DNA from: Calendula officinalis
Taxonomy: Eukaryota > Streptophyta > Magnoliopsida > Asterales > Asteraceae
Assembly (NCBI GenBank): GCA_963853835.1
Contig: OY970828.1
Coordinates: 59,388,861 to 59,452,860, forward strand
DNA: 64,000 nt
Reading direction: 5' to 3'
Shown here piece by piece: positions 1-12,202 of this stretch; positions within the stretch are counted from its first letter, which is position 1, and every line of letters begins with the position of its first letter. Made by a program: the position numbers and the translations under genes. Under the pieces are notes generated by a model that saw nothing but the letters and a program-made list of their open reading frames with translations, did no database searches and was not told the origin of the DNA.

Positions 1-1131
1 GAGACTAATCTTAACGTAATGTGTTTAAGTAGACAGTAGCCTAAGTTGATGCCTAAACATGTGAGAATATGTATATGTATGTTTTTTCTGTTTATAATGT
101 GGAGTGTATCGATTCAAATAGAAGAGAAAAAGAAGAATATGATGATGTTGACGATAATTTTACAACTTCTTCAGAGTATCGTGCTTAAAGTCTGAATCTT
201 ACGGACTTCCTGAATGCGGCAGCAAAATTTGTGCCATCTTAATGGGGTGTTCTGAAATTGCTTATTAAAGAACTCTGTATTTCTCTTATAAGTAATTTGA
301 AATAAACAATTAATTTTTTTTTTAAAATCCCGGTTGAATTGGTTGGTCGGTCGACCAATTCAACAGAGAAACGTGAGGCAACCGGTAGGAATAAGCCAGT
401 TAGATCAATAGAACATAATAAAAAAGGTTGAACAAGGTGGTCGAACCGAAAAAAACCACTTAAATACAATAGATATATGGATTTTTTTTTTTATAAGTTC
501 TGGAACTAAAATATGATCAAATTAGTTGAAAAATAAGTTCTGAAAATTTTTCAATCTTTTATGGTATTTATTTATATTTTAATATTTTTTTTATATTTGC
601 ACAATATTTACATGATTACTGTATCATAAACACCCAATAATATTGTAATCTGGTTCAATCGGCCAACTAATATTGTCCAGCCGGTTCAACCATTGGTTCA
701 ACCGGTAGGCTAATACAGTGCAACCACATTTAGAACATTGCTCGGTTCAATGCAAAAACCGATTTAATTTAAATTATCTAATATTAAATATCACTTATTT
801 TACCCAAAAGTGAGCTAGTATAAACACTCTTAGACTAAATTTTAGACGATGTGTGAATCTAAAAGTAGATTAATATTCTTTATTAAAAAATTATATTTAA
901 ATTGACGTTTTAGTTTTTCGTTTATTAATATCGATTCATCTTAATGTGTGAAACTGTAAATAGTATTACTTTAAACTAAATTTAATAGATTTTTTCCTTC
1001 AAAAATTATATAAAAAAAATAATGATAGTAACAACTAACAAGACATACGAGTCACATGGTTATATATACTGTCAATCTTATTATTATTGTTTAGTTTTAA
1101 TCAAATTAAATTTCTTGCTCTTCTTGAACAT
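1..1131. other. AT-rich intergenic DNA, no gene seen
   Basis: No reading frame here resembles a protein. The sequence is AT-rich. Around 330-360 and 655-760 it repeats short motifs of the ggttcaaccggt kind, which look like old transposon debris, but no boundaries can be placed. Confidence 0.5.
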
Positions 1132-1566
1132 AGAGTAAATTGCAGGGAAGGTCCCTGTGGTTTGCCACTTATTACACACACAGTCCCTGAACTTTGTTTA
1201 TTACACCAGACGTCCCTGAGGTATGCAATTCGTTTCACCCGTAGTCCTTCTGTGAACTGGATGTCTAAATGCTCAGTTAATTTACACATGCGCAGGTCAC
1301 ATGATGGGTAAAGTGGTCATTTGATATATTGTTAAGCAACACCATCTGGACTTAACTCTTTCATTTTTTCCATTGAAATGACCATTTTACCCATCATGTG
1401 ACCTGCACATGTGTAAATTAACGGGACATTTAGACGTCCAGTTCACAGAAGGACTACGGGTGAAACGAATTGCATACCTCAGGAACGTCTGATGTAATAA
1501 ATGAAGTTTAGGGACTGTGGGTGTAATAAGTGGCAAACCACATGGACCTTCCGTGTAATTTACTCT
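1132..1566. mobile_element. Foldback MITE, agagtaaatt ends
   Basis: The 435 bp unit folds back on itself along nearly its whole length. It begins agagtaaattgcagggaagg and ends with the inverted form (...gtaatttactct). It is flanked by tgaacat at 1125-1131 and 1567-1573; the direct repeat can be read as 9 bp (cttgaacat) if the last two element bases are counted. A shorter relative with the same termini is at 56840-57049. It has no coding capacity. The 7-9 bp duplication suggests a Mutator- or hAT-mobilised element. Confidence 0.85.
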
Positions 1567-1771
1567 TGAACATACACATCTAACTTTTCATTTAAACAAA
1601 AGTAGAAACATCCAAGTTATAATATTTAAAAATGCAGACACGATAATTTGTTTAAAATTAATACTTATGCATACCCTAAATGCAGGTATTACATTTAGTT
1701 TTCTTTCTAATTTTCTTAGTAATCCAAATTTGTCCCTATCATAAAAACTCAACAAACCTCAATGACTTTAA

Positions 1772-2217
1772 CACTGTGTTCCCAAGTTTTTAAATGAAAG
1801 AAAAGAGAAGAAAGTTAAGGAAAAGAAAAGAAAGGAAGGAATTTATGAAAGAAATTAATGTTCTTCTTTGTGTTCCCGAGTCGGAAAGAAAAGGAAGGGA
1901 AATTATATTTTTTTGTATTCCCGAGTTGGAGAGAAATGAAGAAAGTTATTAAATTTACAGTTTTAGCCTTAAAATGTAGATTAATTAGGAAATATGAGGG
2001 ATAATTTGGTAAATACAACTTTTTTTCATTAAATGTAACTTCCTTTCTCTCCAAATCTTCCCACTTTTGGGAGAAAGATTAGGAGAGAAATAATGGCAAA
2101 AAACTTCCCTCGTCTTTCTTTCTCTTCTTTTAATAACAAACTCTGGAACATGATAAAAATTAATTATCTTCTCAAATCTCTTCTTTTCTCTCTTAATTCA
2201 AACTCGGGAACACAGCG
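1772..2217. mobile_element. Tourist-like MITE (PIF/Harbinger type)
   Basis: Inverted ends cactgtgttccc...gggaacacagcg are flanked by a TAA duplication at 1769-1771 and 2218-2220. The interior is a purine-rich strand followed by its pyrimidine-rich complement (many gaaag/ctttc runs), so it is a long foldback. A 3 bp TWA target duplication is the hallmark of PIF/Harbinger MITEs. Confidence 0.8.
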
Positions 2218-2556
2218 TAAATGAGTAGTATAAGAGGTTAAGACCTCCGACAAATATGAGTGATAGAATATTAGTATAGATGAGAATGAATGTGAATGCC
2301 TATAAAATATACATATATATGATATATATACATGCGATTATACATACGTGTACAAAAATTCATGTTAGATTGTGATGGGTGTGCAAAAACATGAAAACAT
2401 ATTAAAAAACATGTATCAACTGAAAGTATCAATCAAGAAACAGACATATAAGCATGCAAAACTATAGATCATGTAATTCTATATATCAACATGTTACTAA
2501 GAATGTAAACTTAATTTCATTGTGATCTTATAGGTCATTGCCCTACAAACAAAAGA

Positions 2557-2557
<1 letters not shown>

Positions 2558-2610
<53 letters not shown>
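2558..2610. repeat. (TA)n microsatellite, left border of TIR element A
   Basis: An uninterrupted run of TA dinucleotides, about 53 bp, stops exactly where the left terminal inverted repeat of the next element begins. Confidence 0.95.
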
Positions 2611-2615
<5 letters not shown>

Positions 2616-4230
2616 AGGGTTCATGCAAGAACCATTAAAATTGCGAGAACTGCGAGAACATATTTATAGCCCTTAGATTTTTAGATGAGTGGTTTAGATT
2701 AAATGTGACAATTTTGAAATTAAATGACCTGTTTTGGAGGGAATTTTCGTGTATGAAGGGCATATTAGTCAAATGAACAAAGAGTATATTAAAGATATTT
2801 ACGTGTAAATTAGGAATGCTTTGTAAAATCCCATAAAATCCGGCCTCTCTCATATTTAATTACCCAGTACATTATCAATATATTTATATTCTTTCTCTTT
2901 CATCAAACCGTCTTCATCGTCTCTCTCATTTGAACGGAACCGGACGAAGCTAACAACGGCGACAATGACGGAAGCGTTAAACGAAGACTCGATTATGAAG
3001 CCTAAAGGTATGTTCGGTATGATTTTTTGGCGAAATAAAGTCTCTGGTTCGTTTATTCAAAATAAATTAGGAACAAAATTGGGTTTTTTTTCCCAGATGA
3101 TGAACAAGGGTTCATCGGTAGGATTTTTGGGTTGGTTAGTTGTAGATTTTAAATTCTGATTCGTTTTTACAAAAGAATTTCTTAAAAAATTGGGTTTTTT
3201 GTTCCCGTATTATGTATTAGGGTTATTTTGATTTATTTTTTTTGTCCGGATGACGAACTAGGGTTCATCCCTAAAAATATGGTCTTCTTCTCAACACCCA
3301 AATCAGAGATATTAGGCATAAAAAACCCTAAACGAGGCGGCGATTGTCCATTGTTAGCATGTTAATGGCGGATATGAGGGTTGCAGGTTCTAAACCAACT
3401 ATTTATTTTTTCTTTTCATAGTATTTTAACTGACTTACAATTCTGTTTTATATCATATTACAAGTGTATATTCGAAAACAAAACTCCATTTTATCATAAT
3501 TTTTTTAGAGAAAAAATTGAAATTTGATTTGTTGGGTTTTTTTCTTTTCTTTTCAGGGAATAATTCGTGGAAAAAAGATAAAAAGAAATAAAAGATGATT
3601 ATTCCAAGCTCCTTGCAATGTTACTGCTCAATATGTTTTTTTGTTCATTAATAGGTTATTCTAAGATTTGTTCATTAATAAATTTATGTTCTCGCAATTT
3701 CAGTTCATAGTTTGTAATTTTGTTCATTCGTTCATCATTGAATACATTAAATAAGGTTACTTGTATCATTCTAAGGTTTCAGTTCATAGTTTGTAACTTT
3801 ATTCATTCGTTCATCATTGAATACATTGAATAAGGTTAATAAAATTCCCTGTCAGACTTGTTCATTATGTTCATTATGTATATTGTAGATTTGTTCATTA
3901 GTAAATCTATAAATTTTGCAAATTGATCACATTATTATTATGTCGAACAGGTTAAATATGGTAAAAAATATTAGTTATTTTTAGGCGTTCAACAATGAAC
4001 ACATACGAATTGCGAAAAAAATTACAAATTACAAAATTCGGATCCTAAAAAATAGGATTGAGGTTAAAAATGAATTAATTTAATTAAGGAAACTGGATTT
4101 AATAAAAAGATTTTAGTGTTAAAAAGACTACAATACCCTTTAGATTTAAAAATGTAATTAAGCAAAATGATTGGTTAGAAAGTGGTTCTCGCAGTTCTCG
4201 CAATTTTAGTGGTTCTCGCATGAACCGCTC
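2611..4230. mobile_element. TIR element A, bounded by (TA)n tracts
   Basis: About 1.6 kb with inverted ends of roughly 45 bp. The left end reads ggttcatgcaagaacc, then aaaattgcgagaactgcgag; the right end (4185-4230) is its inverse with a few substitutions. Each end holds three AGAAC motifs spaced 18 and 9 bp apart. The interior contains a stretch like a host 5' leader and first exon (pyrimidine-rich leader, ATG at 2965, GT donor-like site near 3007) whose protein I do not recognise, and two tandem copies of a 79 bp unit (about 3702-3858). No transposase frame is visible, so it is non-autonomous. The TA flanks hide any target duplication. Confidence 0.75.
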
Positions 4231-4236
4231 TCTCTT

Positions 4237-4325
<89 letters not shown>
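4231..4325. repeat. (TC)n plus (TA)n microsatellite between elements A and B
   Basis: A short TC run (4231-4250) is followed by about 75 bp of TA. It lies between the right end of element A and the left end of element B. Confidence 0.95.
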
Positions 4326-4329
<4 letters not shown>

Positions 4330-4392
4330 ATGGATTAGTTTCAGAACCAAATAAGCTACAGAACCAGCAGAACTCGTCTAAACCAATCAGAA

Positions 4393-6596
4393 TGTAACAC
4401 CTCATTTTTCAAAACACTTTTTAAATCATATTTTTAAATAAAAATAATACAATATCCAATATTCTCAAAATGCGGTTTAACAAAAACCAATAAAAGTTTA
4501 TCAGAGTTATAAAATCCGGTGTTACAAAGATAATATCATAACCATAGGATAAACGAGAACTACCTACGAGCCCCCGAACTAATCAACACTAGGCCACTTC
4601 TATCGCGACCCTCTAATCCTTCGATCCTGAACCTGAGTACATAGCCAAAAACAAAGTAGTACGTGAGACAAAATAGTCTCGTGAGATACATGGGTTTTCG
4701 ACCCATTCTCAAAAGATTTATAAAATAATATTTATAAGATTAAAAATACTTATCCTTATCATTTCTTATTAATTCATAATTCATCTTTCATTCATTTAAT
4801 CGTATAAACTAATAAGCTTACCATAAGCTTATTCATTATCTATTCACATACTTGTAAGCTATCTCCAGCTTACACTTTCTTTATCACATATGCAACGGAC
4901 CTCTCCGAAGCCAACTCTCCCGATATGGGACGTCATAGGTAAACTATCAAGGTAATTGGGAACCCCCATCTTACCGAGATTCATAAGCTCTCCCGTTCCC
5001 GGGTCGTCATGCTCACCCAACACTGGGTGTCGTAAACTGTGACATTCTACTCTTTGCGCAGGGAGGTACCACCCCAAGTAGACGTCTCATGCTCCCCCAT
5101 TTCTGGGCGGTCTTATTCCGGATATCTCATTCATCAATTATGAGCCTCAGCTCCTTTCATCAACATATGAGCATCAGCTCCTTTCGTCAAATTCATCACT
5201 TATTAGAATACACCTATTCTAATTCATCATATTACTCTCTTTACTAATTCATTTTAAATCTTGACTTTACCAAGTCCTTTACCAATTTAAAATATATTTA
5301 TCACTTATCAAAATCATAATACTTTGACTCTTCTTTGACTAGAATACATGTTTATTACTAGTCACTTATTACTTATTCTCTTAGTAATTCAATAACTACT
5401 TTCATTAGTATAATGTACTAATCGATACTTATTACTCAAAAATCATTGTCTCAAGCTTTATTAATACATATTATTAATAAACCGATTATTAAGCTCTTTT
5501 AAATCATTATCTTTATTCATACATTCTATTTATGAAAACTCACTAATTACTTTTCATTATCATACTCTCTTTCAAAATCAACAATCGTTTAGATATACTG
5601 AAATAGTCTATTCTAGCATTTTCTCATCATATCAATCATATCTTTATTAAAAACGTTTATTAATAAAGACTCTTAAAACATCATAGTTTTCAAATCATTT
5701 GCTATGTACCCAGTAAAAGTCTCATGTACTCACCTTAGCCAAGCTAAATCCAAATCGTGTCTAACAACACGAATCCTTGCTTTCCAACTTGTGAAATGTC
5801 ACCAATCTTTAGGTCTTCTTGACCTATCATCCATATCATCATAAAATCTAGTTATTATCCATAACTAGCTACCAATAAACCCATAATAACATTCTTAGCC
5901 ACCAAGTTCATCCAACTTGGTGAAACCCCAAAACCCTAGTTCAAGATTTCCATCATTAAACCCAAATCCAACTTGTACACATCGATTACAAGCTTACAAT
6001 GAGTGTTCTACACCCATGATTAGTCATCTTCCCCAAAGATGACATGGATGGTTCCCCGAACCACCATTTCTACCCATACAAAGCTCACAAACTAACTAGA
6101 TAACATAAACAATCAAGAAATCTTACCTTTGATGTTTAGATCCTTCAAGATGGTGAAGATCTGAGCTCAAGAACACCAAATTCGACCTTTCTCTCTCTAG
6201 AAACGGCTGCACTCCAAATTGGGTGAAAAATGACCAAAACCCTAGCTCAAACCCGTTTTATTCTGCCCGTCCATAGTTCGCGTTCGCGAACAAGTTCGCG
6301 TCGCGAACTTTGCGTATCGTGAACCCTTCGCGATCGTTACCTGGTCGTGAACTCTGATCGCCAGATACCCCAAATCCCTGTTTGATGTTCCCGATCGGGA
6401 ACATCAGTTCGCGTCGCGAACTCTAGCAACCAGCAGGGCTGCACTTTTCGGTCTTCGTCTCGACCCGGTTTCGTCCATAACTTTCTCATACGATGTCCAA
6501 ATGACACGAAACCAATTCCTACGTTCTTTAAATGATTTATCCTTGTTTATCATATTTTTCCCATATTTTATTTTATTCGAATTTCGGGTCGTTACA
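4393..6596 (-). repeat. 3' LTR of the gag-only retrotransposon
   Basis: 2,204 bp, beginning tgtaacacctc and ending gggtcgttaca on the plus strand. It is the downstream LTR because gag reads on the minus strand. A cluster of CpG palindromes (ttcgcgaa, tcgcga, gttcccgatcgggaac) occupies about 6275-6425. An identical 72-codon frame in each LTR is not considered a gene. Confidence 0.95.
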
Positions 6597-6613
6597 ACTA
6601 TCCACCCCTTAAA
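6597..6613 (-). promoter_or_regulatory. Polypurine tract next to the 3' LTR
   Basis: On the minus strand the bases directly before the 3' LTR read aaggggtggatag, a purine-rich stretch expected to prime plus-strand DNA synthesis. Its position abutting the LTR is the main evidence. Confidence 0.7.
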
Positions 6614-8536
6614 AGGATTCCGTCCTCGGAATCATCTCAAGGATTTCCATTCCTCATTCCACTTCCAACTTATGATTCAATAGTACTTACGCAATTAATT
6701 GCCCACTTGACCCATTATACCCCAAACGGGCCAAAAATCCAAACTTGAGTTCCTAACACCCGAACGGGTCAAAATTTCACAATTCGACCTTAACACTTCC
6801 CATCATTTAACCAAACTCTTTATTCCCATTGGGGTGATATGACCCAATCATTACTAATAACCATTTGACCAAAATGATAGTCACCCTCTAACCTTGACCA
6901 AATTGTCAACATTGACCCATCTTTGACTTAAGCATAGAGTCAACCATATCTTGAATATTTCATTACCCATTAGTGGTTCTATCAATCCTTAATTCCTTAA
7001 CCATCAATCTTACTCTCACGGGCCAACAACAATTATACTCGATTTCTAATTTCCGTTCGAATTGCCCAAAGGTCAAAGTCGCACCCTTTGACTAAAATTA
7101 TTTCCATTAATCAATCAACCACTATCATACACACATACATGTGATACATTATGCCCTTATCCTCGGCTAACCCTTTTTAAACGAAAGTCAAATTCCAATT
7201 TTGACCAAAGTCAACAATCTACTAGTTGACTAACTTTGACTTATGAATAAAGTCAACTTACCTTGCTAAATTCCACATATCCTTTATTACTAAGGCATCG
7301 CTTCTCAAGCTCTACATTCCCGTTTTCATATTTAAATTTCCTTTCTCAATTGTTCCCTTTTTCCTTGATTTCTATTCCCACAATCGATTAACCATTTCCA
7401 TTTGAATCAATACCAAATCTCTATTACTTTTTAACTTTCATCGAATTTCTTATACCCTTTATAATTTTCTTCAAACATTCTTATACCATACTTGAATTTC
7501 CCGATTACCGGCTCTAGAGCCTCAATCATATCCAATTGTGGCCTAACCACCCATATACATCTTTCACCACTCATTGGCTACTAACCGATCTTGCTTCCTA
7601 GAGCATTCCTTATATAACAAATTATACTTTAACTATCTTATCGAGGTGATCGGAAAGCCTCCAATCCATCACGATCCCAAACTGTCACAATGATCGGAAA
7701 GCTTCCAATCCAAAGTGACTCATCCAATCTCGCTAACCGGAAAGCCTCCGGTCCAACAAGAACCATACAATACCATTTCATCTTGCACACCATTCATGTA
7801 TGCATCATTCACTTAGCATCATGCTATCATTTCCTTTCACAATCAATCACATTCTCTATCCAAATTTTCACTTACACACAACACCACACGGGATACATCT
7901 ATTCACAAATCAAATTGTTTACCAATCGACCTTCACTAAACATGTTTTCTTAACTTCAGAATTTTCCAACCTTTCTTTTACCACCGAGGTAACCACTAAT
8001 ACTTTTAAATTATCCATACTTTACCGATTCATCCGGTCTCTATGAGTCGACCCATTGACTCCGATCTAAACTGAAACATACACTATTACACTTTTTCTAT
8101 AAACTTTTATCAATTATCCAATTATCCAATCTTGACATCGTATCCGACATTCCTGACAAAAACCTTTGCATTACTTACCCGGATTCCCACCGAACACTAA
8201 AGTTCCATTTTTCAAAATCATCCTTTCTATAGCTTCCCATTCATACTTCACCATTCTTACCGAAACTTAGCACTTCACAGTACTACCACCCTTTCTTTGA
8301 ACACATCTTCTATTCTCATGATCCAACTTTCAATATTCTATGACAACATAATCCTTCCTATTCTTATTTCCCGCGACATACCGGTCGCCAACCCATAACT
8401 ATACACATAGCAACGCGGGGAGATTATCCCCAAACTTATTTTTCACATCATATATTCCATCTATAATTATCTCCATACTTATATCACATAAGTACCAATT
8501 TGTGCGACACAAAAGCGATTAAATTCTAATTGTTTA
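6614..8536 (-). other. Internal non-coding region of the LTR element (pol missing)
   Basis: About 1.9 kb lie between the end of gag and the polypurine tract. No protease, reverse transcriptase, RNase H or integrase motif can be read on either strand, and the frames are short and unrelated. Autonomous gypsy elements need about 3.5-4 kb of pol here, so pol has been replaced by, or reduced to, non-coding sequence. Confidence 0.75.
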
Positions 8537-9772
8537 TCAAAATTTCATAAATGCATTACCTGAAGCGGCTCCATGAGTTCCCTTCACCCGATTCCTGTTG
8601 GCGGTTGTTACTGACGTGTCGGTTCTCTTCCTTGGGCACGCACTACTAAAGTGTCCCACCTCGTGACAAGTGTAGCATTCCACTTCCTCGAGGTTCCTTA
8701 CTTTGCAATCCTTTGCTCGGTGCCCTACTCGACCACACTTGAAGCATATAGCCGAATTTGCTTTGCATTCCCCCTGGTGATTCTTCCCACAACTTTGACA
8801 ACTTCCAATACTACCATGCTTTGCCGAACTCGGTTTGAACTTTTCTTTCTTCGTTGACCCTAAGCTACTATCGAGCTTCTTCTTTTCTTTTCCTGATGCC
8901 GACTCTTGTGCCCTTCGACGAAACACCCTTTCAACACCTCGAGCGGTACAAATGGCCTCATCTAACGTAGCCGCCCGCTTGACTTCCAATTCAAACTCCG
9001 GTGGTAGTCCATTTGCATAACGAACCACCTTCATACGTTCCGTCGGATAGGACTTGATCACAAACGGAAGTAATCCCGTAAACTTTTTGGTGTATTCTTC
9101 TACCGACATATCTCCCTTCTTGATGAACATGAACTCTTCTTGCAACTCTTCTAGATCTCTCTCGGGACAAAACTTTTCCTTCAACCTTCTCGTGAACTCC
9201 TTCCACGACATCTTGTACACTTTCTTTCCCATAGTCTCATACATGGTATCCCACCATGTCAACGCTTCATCCTTCAACTGTCGGGATGCATAAATGACCA
9301 TGTCTTTCTTTAAACACTTGCTACTTTCTAGTACTTGTTCGGTTTCCCGAATCCAACGCATCGTGACCTTCGGTTCCGAACTTCCATAATACACACCGGG
9401 GTTGCACGACATGAATGTCTTATATGTACAACCTTCCCTATCCTCCGACCCCGAATCATCACTTCCTTCGGTCGATGGTTCCTCGGTACGAGTCTTGCTA
9501 CCCGAAGACTTACTTCCCCCACGGGACTTAGAATCATCTCGCCTTTCCACATTCAACCGGTTATCGATAATCCGGTTCATATCCACATTCACCTCATCCC
9601 TCATCTGATGAAACAAATTTCTGATCGCTTCCATAGTTACCGGGGTTTGGTTTGCATCCAAACCGGAACCTTCTCCATTATTACCGGGATGAGTCGGGAT
9701 TCGATTTGAATCCGTCTCATGATCTCGTGGAATCTCTCCACTTCTTGGGTTCACCATTTTATATATCAACAT
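8537..9772 (-). CDS. gag: Ty3/gypsy-type Gag polyprotein
   Basis: 411-residue intact frame encoding the structural protein that packages retrotransposon RNA into cytoplasmic virus-like particles. The retrotransposon-gag domain runs from about residue 115 to 285 and contains the typical W-W-D and F-x(3)-F-C-P-E signatures. A basic, serine-rich linker follows. Three Cys/His knuckles come next: an atypical CQSCGKNHQGEC, then two canonical CX2CX4HX4C knuckles (CFKCGRVGHRAKDC and CYTCHEVGHFSSAC). The acidic/serine stretch at about residues 80-112 is low-complexity. The frame stops about 35 residues after the last knuckle, where related elements continue into protease, so this looks like a gag-pol cut just after the nucleocapsid. 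It starts at an ATG 226 bp from the 5' LTR. Its intactness fits the young age of the insertion. Confidence 0.92.
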   Translation of the reverse strand: MLIYKMVNPRSGEIPRDHETDSNRIPTHPGNNGEGSGLDANQTPVTMEAIRNLFHQMRDEVNVDMNRIIDNRLNVERRDDSKSRGGSKSSGSKTRTEEPSTEGSDDSGSEDREGCTYKTFMSCNPGVYYGSSEPKVTMRWIRETEQVLESSKCLKKDMVIYASRQLKDEALTWWDTMYETMGKKVYKMSWKEFTRRLKEKFCPERDLEELQEEFMFIKKGDMSVEEYTKKFTGLLPFVIKSYPTERMKVVRYANGLPPEFELEVKRAATLDEAICTARGVERVFRRRAQESASGKEKKKLDSSLGSTKKEKFKPSSAKHGSIGSCQSCGKNHQGECKANSAICFKCGRVGHRAKDCKVRNLEEVECYTCHEVGHFSSACPRKRTDTSVTTANRNRVKGTHGAASGNAFMKF

Positions 9773-9983
9773 ATTAAACCATCAAAATTCAAAGATTGAC
9801 TTATTAGTCAAACATAACCCATAAAGCTCAAAACATTATCCTTTCTCTTAGGGATCGATCCTAGTATACCCATACTTAACTGTCTCAACGGACTGAACAA
9901 GGACATCCTATGGAAACATATGGTCCTACTTAGCATAGCTTAAGACTAGGGAGGTCAAACCTACCTAATTCACTTAAACTATA

Positions 9984-9995
9984 GCTCTGATACCA
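9984..9995 (-). promoter_or_regulatory. Primer-binding site (initiator tRNA-Met)
   Basis: Three bases after the 5' LTR, on the minus strand, the sequence is tggtatcagagc, the standard plant initiator tRNA-Met primer site for minus-strand DNA synthesis. Confidence 0.93.
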
Positions 9996-9998
9996 AGT

Positions 9999-12202
9999 TG
10001 TAACACCTCATTTTTCAAAACACTTTTTAAATCATATTTTTAAATAAAAATAATACAATATCCAATATTCTCAAAATGCGGTTTAACAAAAACCAATAAA
10101 AGTTTATCAGAGTTATAAAATCCGGTGTTACAAAGATAATATCATAACCATAGGATAAACGAGAACTACCTACGAGCCCCCGAACTAATCAACACTAGGC
10201 CACTTCTATCGCGACCCTCTAATCCTTCGATCCTGAACCTGAGTACATAGCCAAAAACAAAGTAGTACGTGAGACAAAATAGTCTCGTGAGATACATGGG
10301 TTTTCGACCCATTCTCAAAAGATTTATAAAATAATATTTATAAGATTAAAAATACTTATCCTTATCATTTCTTATTAATTCATAATTCATCTTTCATTCA
10401 TTTAATCGTATAAACTAATAAGCTTACCATAAGCTTATTCATTATCTATTCACATACTTGTAAGCTATCTCCAGCTTACACTTTCTTTATCACATATGCA
10501 ACGGACCTCTCCGAAGCCAACTCTCCCGATATGGGACGTCATAGGTAAACTATCAAGGTAATTGGGAACCCCCATCTTACCGAGATTCATAAGCTCTCCC
10601 GTTCCCGGGTCGTCATGCTCACCCAACACTGGGTGTCGTAAACTGTGACATTCTACTCTTTGCGCAGGGAGGTACCACCCCAAGTAGACGTCTCATGCTC
10701 CCCCATTTCTGGGCGGTCTTATTCCGGATATCTCATTCATCAATTATGAGCCTCAGCTCCTTTCATCAACATATGAGCATCAGCTCCTTTCGTCAAATTC
10801 ATCACTTATTAGAATACACCTATTCTAATTCATCATATTACTCTCTTTACTAATTCATTTTAAATCTTGACTTTACCAAGTCCTTTACCAATTTAAAATA
10901 TATTTATCACTTATCAAAATCATAATACTTTGACTCTTCTTTGACTAGAATACATGTTTATTACTAGTCACTTATTACTTATTCTCTTAGTAATTCAATA
11001 ACTACTTTCATTAGTATAATGTACTAATCGATACTTATTACTCAAAAATCATTGTCTCAAGCTTTATTAATACATATTATTAATAAACCGATTATTAAGC
11101 TCTTTTAAATCATTATCTTTATTCATACATTCTATTTATGAAAACTCACTAATTACTTTTCATTATCATACTCTCTTTCAAAATCAACAATCGTTTAGAT
11201 ATACTGAAATAGTCTATTCTAGCATTTTCTCATCATATCAATCATATCTTTATTAAAAACGTTTATTAATAAAGACTCTTAAAACATCATAGTTTTCAAA
11301 TCATTTGCTATGTACCCAGTAAAAGTCTCATGTACTCACCTTAGCCAAGCTAAATCCAAATCGTGTCTAACAACACGAATCCTTGCTTTCCAACTTGTGA
11401 AATGTCACCAATCTTTAGGTCTTCTTGACCTATCATCCATATCATCATAAAATCTAGTTATTATCCATAACTAGCTACCAATAAACCCATAATAACATTC
11501 TTAGCCACCAAGTTCATCCAACTTGGTGAAACCCCAAAACCCTAGTTCAAGATTTCCATCATTAAACCCAAATCCAACTTGTACACATCGATTACAAGCT
11601 TACAATGAGTGTTCTACACCCATGATTAGTCATCTTCCCCAAAGATGACATGGATGGTTCCCCGAACCACCATTTCTACCCATACAAAGCTCACAAACTA
11701 ACTAGATAACATAAACAATCAAGAAATCTTACCTTTGATGTTTAGATCCTTCAAGATGGTGAAGATCTGAGCTCAAGAACACCAAATTCGACCTTTCTCT
11801 CTCTAGAAACGGCTGCACTCCAAATTGGGTGAAAAATGACCAAAACCCTAGCTCAAACCCGTTTTATTCTGCCCGTCCATAGTTCGCGTTCGCGAACAAG
11901 TTCGCGTCGCGAACTTTGCGTATCGTGAACCCTTCGCGATCGTTACCTGGTCGTGAACTCTGATCGCCAGATACCCCAAATCCCTGTTTGATGTTCCCGA
12001 TCGGGAACATCAGTTCGCGTCGCGAACTCTAGCAACCAGCAGGGCTGCACTTTTCGGTCTTCGTCTCGACCCGGTTTCGTCCATAACTTTCTCATACGAT
12101 GTCCAAATGACACGAAACCAATTCCTACGTTCTTTAAATGATTTATCCTTGTTTATCATATTTTTTCCATATTTTATTTTATTCGAATTTCGGGTCGTTA
12201 CA
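9999..12202 (-). repeat. 5' LTR of the gag-only retrotransposon
   Basis: 2,204 bp, essentially identical to the copy at 4393-6596, with one substitution noted (tttttc versus ttttttc context near 12166). It should carry the element's promoter on the minus strand. The CpG-palindrome cluster is at about 11881-12031. Confidence 0.95.

Larger units (their letters stand above)
4393..12202 (-). mobile_element. Young non-autonomous LTR retrotransposon with gag only (TR-GAG type)
   Basis: Complete 7,810 bp element on the minus strand. Two 2,204 bp LTRs (TG...CA) enclose a 3,402 bp internal region and are flanked by the target duplication cagaa (4388-4392 and 12203-12207). By eye I find one difference between the LTRs, near 6560/12166, which implies a very recent insertion. 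The primer site matches initiator tRNA-Met. The only coding region is a Ty3/gypsy-type Gag; protease, reverse transcriptase, RNase H and integrase are absent. Movement would need enzymes from a related autonomous element. Gag and the region before the 3' LTR resemble Tekay/Del chromoviruses, but without pol this lineage is an inference. Confidence 0.93.

Noticed and set aside
4099..4350. 83-residue minus-strand frame rich in Ile-Tyr
   Set aside because: It is a translation of the (TA)n microsatellite and element end; the same happens at 13578-13838.
4859..5077. 72-residue frame repeated identically at 10465-10683
   Set aside because: It lies in both LTRs of the young retrotransposon, has no homology I recognise, and is identical only because the LTRs are.
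8651..9709. Several plus-strand frames up to 124 residues
   Set aside because: They are antisense shadows of the gag gene at 8537-9772.
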